Part shown: positions 59,136 through 64,000 of the stretch, in pieces
Numbering within the stretch: position 1 is the stretch's first letter
Layout of the letters: the number at the start of each line of letters is the position of its first letter
Source: Hirundichthys speculiger
Taxonomy: Eukaryota; Chordata; Actinopteri; Beloniformes; Exocoetidae
Length of the DNA: 64,000 nucleotides
Direction: 5' to 3'
Assembly (NCBI GenBank): GCA_018398805.1
Contig: JAGFBZ010001895.1
Location: 2,935,001 to 2,999,000 of the forward strand
The notes under the pieces: generated by a model
Seen by the model: the letters and a program-made list of their open reading frames with translations, nothing else
Told to the model about the DNA's origin: nothing
Database searches by the model: none
Made by a program: the position numbers and the translations under genes

Positions 59136-59415
59136 AGCACAGGTGGCTTGGTGGTCAGCACTGTTGCCTCACAGCAAGAGGGTTCCTGTTTCGAACCCCG
59201 GCAGGGGCCTTTCTGTTATCCCCATGCTTACATGGGCTTCCTCCCAGTCCAAAGACATGCATGTTAGGTGAATTAGTGGATCTAAATTGCCTGTAGGAGT
59301 GATTGTGAGTGTTTACGTGGGGCTTCGTCTACAATGGATCCAGGGTGTACCTTTCATTTCACCTGAAGAGAGCTGGGATAGACTCCAGGAGATCCCCCGT
59401 GGGTATAGATAATGG
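59136..59415 (+). mobile_element. Full-length tRNA-derived SINE with TSD
   Basis: 280 bp between direct repeats ATACAAAT (59,128-59,135 and 59,416-59,423). The head GGTGGCTTGGTGGTCAGCAC and a B-box-like GTTTCGAACCC (59,188-59,198) indicate a tRNA-type pol III promoter. The body has AAAGACATGCATGTTAGG, GATTGTGAGTG and ends TATAGATAATGG. Related copies at 51,545, 57,530, 14,948 and 5,247. Confidence 0.85.
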
Positions 59416-59720
59416 ATACAAATCTAGTATTCATAATATATTAAAACGGTATCCAAAACATGTGATGTTTTATCAAAAAAGAGCATGCCTGTTACAGCAT
59501 TATTGCGTTTCATTCTCCTTTAACCCCCCAGGGCTCAGTTAAATTGATATTTGGCAAACACTCCAAGAATAGATAAAAACCCAGCAACATATTAAACTCT
59601 GCAGCCTTTCTTGCTGCAGCCTGACATTTCTTTTCAAACTCCAGATAAGCCTACTGAAATGCATATATAATTAGAGAAATAGTATAAAAGGCACAATACA
59701 CCAAGATGTACCCGTCAAAA

Positions 59721-60461
59721 TTTATTTTATTTTTATAGGAACTCAGATATGATCAAACATGGATTACAAATTGATATATGTAAGCACACAGATGATCCTT
59801 TTTGATCAGAAGAGGCACACAGTTTATCTGGAAAATGCCCTACTGCTAGAACAACATCACTTCTTATTCAAACACAGCTTATTTATTTCTAAATGCAAGT
59901 AGTTTAAATTGATTATGCTCGTCATGATGTACAACTCTTCCAAAAAGGTATCCAAGATAACATTTTAGGCCACTTGAAAATAATCTCCTTCCAAAGTTCA
60001 GTACAAAGCTCTAAAACCCTACATAAGGGAAAAAAAATGTAGTCTTTCTTTGACAACTCTTCATCCCAAATCAGACCAAGTTTTGTGAACCACTAAAAAC
60101 AACCTTTTCATGTAATTACTTCCCTAAGAAAGGCAGAGGAAGTCACTCATATGTCAATAAGAGCCAATGATGTGAAGGCTATGATCTGAAATTGTATTTG
60201 TCATGATGTCCCCTCTTATGTATCCGAGTTACAGATGATGCCTCCCAGATGTTTCGGAGTCACTGATAATATTACTTGGTTTTTCCTCCACCTAGCTGTA
60301 TACCATAACTCTCCTCACTCATCTCCTGAGGTGATCATCATCCAGTCTCCTCTGTTTCTTTCTATGCCTGCCAATCTTTTGAATATCTCCCTTACACCAT
60401 CAGCATCCCTTGCCTTGCTGACTCCACCCATCCATCCATTACCCCCAGTGACGGCACATGC
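59721..60461 (-). other. carhsp1 3' UTR (predicted)
   Basis: Non-coding sequence after the carhsp1 stop on the minus strand. Two AATAAA hexamers in sense (complement of TTTATT at 59,882-59,887 and 59,721-59,726) could define alternative 3' ends. Confidence 0.5.
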
Positions 60462-63400
60462 TCAGCTGCTGATGACATTTCCTCCCCAGGTTTCGTGTTT
60501 GGTTCCTGGTTTGAGGTGAGTTATTGTCACCTCAACCGCCTGCACCTTCTCAAGTTTTGGAGGAATGGAGCAGACCTTGTAGCTCACTTCGTCTCCTTCC
60601 ACTGGCACATACTCTCCTTCAACGCTGGAGGACAGGGAAGAAAGAGAGAGGAAGAAAGAGTTTCAAAATCCTTACAAATATTACAGTTTTTCCAGTAAAA
60701 GTGATGCTCTGAAAACTTATGTCTTCTCTGGCCTGTTGATGAAGAACAATCTGTGCATGTTTGTTGAATTCCAATATTCTTATTTAGAGAAGCACAGTCT
60801 TAAATGACTGACCTTTTTATTCTGAATTTAGGATATTGTAGGTTTTATTTTTTTCCAAGAAAGGTTAAATCAACCAATAAAGTAACATAACAGACCAATA
60901 AAAGATAACATACTACTGGCTGTGGAGCTTCATTTTCAGCTTCTAAGCCTTTGTTAGCTTCATAGCATGAGGAACACTCTGCAGGATGATGGTGTTTAAA
61001 GTTTTTGATTAGTTTTATTGGCTCAAAAGGTTTTGGTTTACAAGTTATTTTTTACATTAGAAGTGGTACAATTTGCTCTCTTTGGGTATTCTGCACACCC
61101 GGTGAAAGATTTCCACATAAAAAAACATGCTTCTTGGTGACAATTTCATCACGATATCCATCTGACCAATTCAAAAAACAAAAAAAAACAAAAGACAACA
61201 AAGACAAAAACAATACTCTAAAGTAAATAATTTACCGACCCGAGAGGGCTGTGAATATGATGCACTAACTAGTACACTTCTACTCAATACATTTATTATT
61301 AGTGGTGTCAACATTAATAATGACAAATCCTGACCAACCTCTAGTGTTTCCCTCCTAACTGTTGCAACAGTTGTGCAACCACCAGCATAGAAATCATTAT
61401 TTGAAGTTTTCCAGTCAGGATTGAGAATACGTCATAGCACAGACAACACAGGTTAGAGTCACTAATTACCTCCTCATGGCCTCAGACAATGAATTAGTGT
61501 CCACACTAGTTCTGCTGGACCTCACTGCTGCTTTTGGCACCATACTTACCAGCATGTTACTGCACAGATTAGAGCAAGTTATTGGAATTTAAGGGACAGC
61601 ACTAGGCTGGTTTAAATCATATCTATCTGACAGATTCTTGTTCGTTCATGTTAATGATGTTTCTTCAACGCAGACAAGGGTCTGCTAAGGTGTCCCACAG
61701 GGTTCAGTGCTAGATCCTGCTCACACTTTACATGCTGCATCAAGAAAATATTATCCGGAGTCACTGCTAATTTTTTATTGCTATGCTGATGGTTACGCAG
61801 CTGTGTTTAACTCTGAAGCCAGAACAAAACAGAACCATTAGCCAAACTTGTCTGCACTTCTGACGTCTGCATGTTTCAAGCCTGTGGGTTTAAAACTAAG
61901 GTACTGTGGTGAAGGTCATCAGATATTCTACTGTCCTCCTACACACACCTCACTCCCTTTTTTGTGTGCTCCCCTCTACTCCCACAAACCCTGACATCGT
62001 TTAATGTCAGTGATTAACACCAAAGCATCCTCTCACTCACCTTCTCCACAACAAAGAGGAAAGAAAAACATACACACACCTGGAAGTTTGCACACAAATA
62101 TACACATATGTATGCACAGTTAGGATGCTTCCATTCTCTGGCCTGTCCACAAACTCAATCATCCCCAGATAGCATGAACACTCACTCAGAGATGTGCACA
62201 AAGACGTCGCTGCCTCCATCTGATGGTATGATGAAGCCATGGCCTTTGGAACGGGAAAAATATTTACACACACCAGTGAATACGGGACCCTCGGCTGCAC
62301 GTGCCGTCCTGGATAATATGGGTGATATAGATGTAGGAAAGAGAGTTGAATGAAAATTAATTTAAAAAAAAAATTTTGCAAAATATTTCTGTTTACACAT
62401 GAGCCATTAACTTTATGCCTCTAAATGATGTAAAAGAAGATATGGAAGAGATATCATTAGTTAAGGCACTTATAAGCAAAAAGGCTGATAAATATTTTGA
62501 TTTAGAGTAGAACACTAAAAAGGAAATTGGTTCACATGACATATTGTATTTTTGTGGTTTCATCACTGATTAACCCCATTTTCCACAATATTGAACTATA
62601 CTGAATAGAGCAGTATAATAGAGGACGATAAACTTGAGGAGTACTAAATATCAAAATTTACTATATGTTACACTCACAACATCAAAGCGTGTAATCAGAG
62701 CAATAAAACATGCCAGTGGGCACTGTAGCACACTGATCAGTCTTTCTGATCAGCTTTCAGCATTCAAAAAAAAAATGAAAGACTAGAAATGTAATAAAGG
62801 ACCTTGAGTATATAAAAGTTCTGTTATCATAATTGAAGCAGAAATGGTTGCTGCTGCAAAAACAGCCACAAATTGTAAAATGTGGATGCTTCACTTTGCT
62901 TTTTCTTTCCTAAGCACACACGACCTAAACAAACCAGCATAGTTTCAAGTAGAGATGCATGACATTGGCATCTGGCGATAAAGACTAAAAAATGAAACAT
63001 CTGCATAAAACACAGATGGTCCTATGCTAATATCTATCCATTTATTTTTCCGCCGAGTGCACCATGAGCATGCTAGCACGAATGGTTAAAAAAAAAGAAA
63101 GACGTCATTATGTTGATGAGCATAAAAGAGGGACAAACTAAAGACATCTGCTTTGTTTTCAAAGTGTCGGAGAGTAATAGCAAAGTTGCTGTTTACAATT
63201 ATGAGAAATTTGTGAAGATCAAGCAAGAGAAAGAGACTCCCGCATAAAAAAAAAAAAGTGTGGCCGTTAAATGTAGATATAAATGGCTTTCTCTGCAAAA
63301 TTTTTAACACAAAATATTATTTGCACCTGAATCCACACTTGGGAAACTTTAGTATTAAATATCAGTGACAAGTGAACCTTTTTTTTTTTTTTTTTTTTTT

Positions 63401-63536
63401 TGGTTTTTCGTGTATGCGTTATCTCACGCTGAGAAGGTCCTGTTCCTGCGTGTGGGCAGAGGGCTCGGGATGAGGTACCCTCTCAGAGGGGAAGGTGAGC
63501 GGTCCCGATGCTTGCGGGCTGGAAGCTGCAGGGACT
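60462..63536 (-). CDS. carhsp1: Calcium-regulated heat-stable protein 1 (CARHSP1/CRHSP-24)
   Basis: Three minus-strand coding exons join in phase: 63,536-63,428; 62,308-62,186; 60,624-60,462 (TGA). They read [100 protein letters not shown] and end [11 protein letters not shown]. The product is a small cytoplasmic mRNA-binding protein with one cold-shock domain; RNP1-like KGHGFI and RNP2-like VFVHIS are present. The SPSP and RTFS motifs match the calcineurin- and kinase-regulated phosphosites. [10 protein letters not shown] and the C-terminus favour CARHSP1 over CSDC2. The exon at 63,536 starts after a strong acceptor (CCCCCCTCCAG|AG) in phase 1, so the start codon is on an unseen exon, or the exon extends further 5' (see findings). 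Confidence 0.93.
60625..62185. other. carhsp1 second intron
   Basis: AT-rich intron that contains a plus-strand reverse-transcriptase fragment (about 61,425-61,860). No exon of another gene seen. Confidence 0.6.
61425..61860 (+). mobile_element. LINE reverse transcriptase core fragment
   Basis: The plus-strand translation gives [28 protein letters not shown] and [10 protein letters not shown], then FYCYADG, i.e. RT palm motifs in the correct order with the catalytic YADD changed to YADG, and with in-frame stops (a TAA after VIG and a TAA before GVPQG). A dead copy, antisense in the carhsp1 intron. Confidence 0.82.
62309..63427. other. carhsp1 first visible intron
   Basis: AT-rich with A/T runs, ending at a T22-type run (63,379-63,401) close to the donor at 63,427. 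No other feature recognised. Confidence 0.5.
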
Positions 63537-64000
63537 CTGGAGGGGGGAGGGGGCAGACACACCTTCATAACACCATGACAATGACAAACATGTCATCTGT
63601 TCTTCTAGACTTTATCAACAGATTAGTGCCACCAAAATAAATGGCTTCGTTAGCTTCTTCTTTATGGTCAAAACCTGATATATTAGTGCAACTTTTAATT
63701 GGACCAATTTTATTTCACACACAAAGGCAAGTCAAAGTGCTTTATGAAAAGAACAGAAATAAATAATTTAATAAACATGGCACAGGAATGCAAATAAAAT
63801 TCCTAAAAAATGCACAAAATTAGAATCAGACAAAATATATAAAATGAAGCTTAGATAAAGCTTAAAAACAGATGCGGTATAAAATTAAAGTTAAACTGAA
63901 AACTGCTGTTTTCCCGTGCCTTTATTTAATTTAAAAGTGGCTTAGAGGTGTGGCCCATTTAATATCAACAGGAAGTTTATTCCATCTGTGAGCAGCATAC
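63537..64000. other. Sequence 5' of carhsp1 exon, AT-rich
   Basis: Beyond the acceptor polypyrimidine tract the sequence becomes AT-rich and looks like a decayed repeat (AAAGTGCTTTATGAAAAGAA, GGAAGTTTATTCCATCTGTG). No promoter or start-codon exon could be identified with confidence. Confidence 0.4.

Noticed and set aside
59136..59210. Possible tRNA gene
   Set aside because: Has a B-box-like motif but no cloverleaf; it is the head of a SINE with TSD.
1..64000. CRISPR arrays, operons, phage or bacterial defence systems
   Set aside because: The sequence is spliced vertebrate DNA; direct repeats are microsatellites or transposons, with no spaced identical repeats.

Overview
This window is nuclear DNA of a ray-finned (teleost) fish. 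It holds small exons with canonical GT-AG introns, four vertebrate genes, and a dense load of fish-type interspersed repeats (hAT and Tc1/mariner-like DNA transposons, non-LTR retrotransposon fragments, a tRNA-derived SINE, inverted-repeat MITEs) plus many AT-rich microsatellites. No bacterial, viral or organellar features were seen. Gene names come from reading the translations against remembered vertebrate families; no search was run.

Layout, left to right. (1) 1-3,900: the 5' end of caskin1 on the minus strand. Only the first coding exon (2,777-2,870) is present, with a GC-rich promoter region behind it; the rest of the gene lies beyond the left edge. (2) 3,900-10,980: repeat-rich intergenic DNA with a decayed LINE, a long (ATTAT)n array, a Tc1/mariner-like element carrying a LINE insertion, and a Tc1-like MITE. 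(3) About 10,980-17,560: complete prpsap2 on the plus strand, with ten coding exons, an intact 357-codon frame and a promoter-like region with a CCAAT box. (4) 17,690-25,460: intergenic, with another decayed Tc1/mariner copy and a minus-strand LINE. (5) 25,466-50,258: ppp1r9b (spinophilin/neurabin-2) on the minus strand, modelled in 14 coding exons. The PP1-docking motif, PDZ domain and C-terminal coiled coil are recognisable, and introns 4 and 5 are filled with transposon copies. (6) 50,260-60,460: intergenic, with CpG-rich stretches, SINE and LINE copies and a Tc1-like 5' end. (7) 60,462-63,536: carhsp1 on the minus strand, with three coding exons covering a phospho-motif tail and the cold-shock domain. 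Its 5' end is not resolved.

The four genes do not form a functional unit. Caskin1 and spinophilin are both synaptic scaffold proteins, PRPSAP2 is a regulatory subunit of PRPP synthetase, and CARHSP1 is an RNA-binding cold-shock protein. Their linkage resembles the mix of human 16p and 17 orthologues that I recall being shared on one teleost chromosome.

The most notable observation is that ppp1r9b, otherwise strongly conserved, has three places (exons 3/4, 5 and 11) where the reading frame is off by exactly one extra nucleotide. The prpsap2 frame is clean. This is either clustered assembly/base error or very recent inactivation. Other points of note are hAT-like elements with clear 8-bp target duplications, a 56-bp SINE-tail insertion with a perfect 15-bp duplication in a prpsap2 intron, and two same-orientation LINE copies flanking the PDZ and coiled-coil exons of ppp1r9b.
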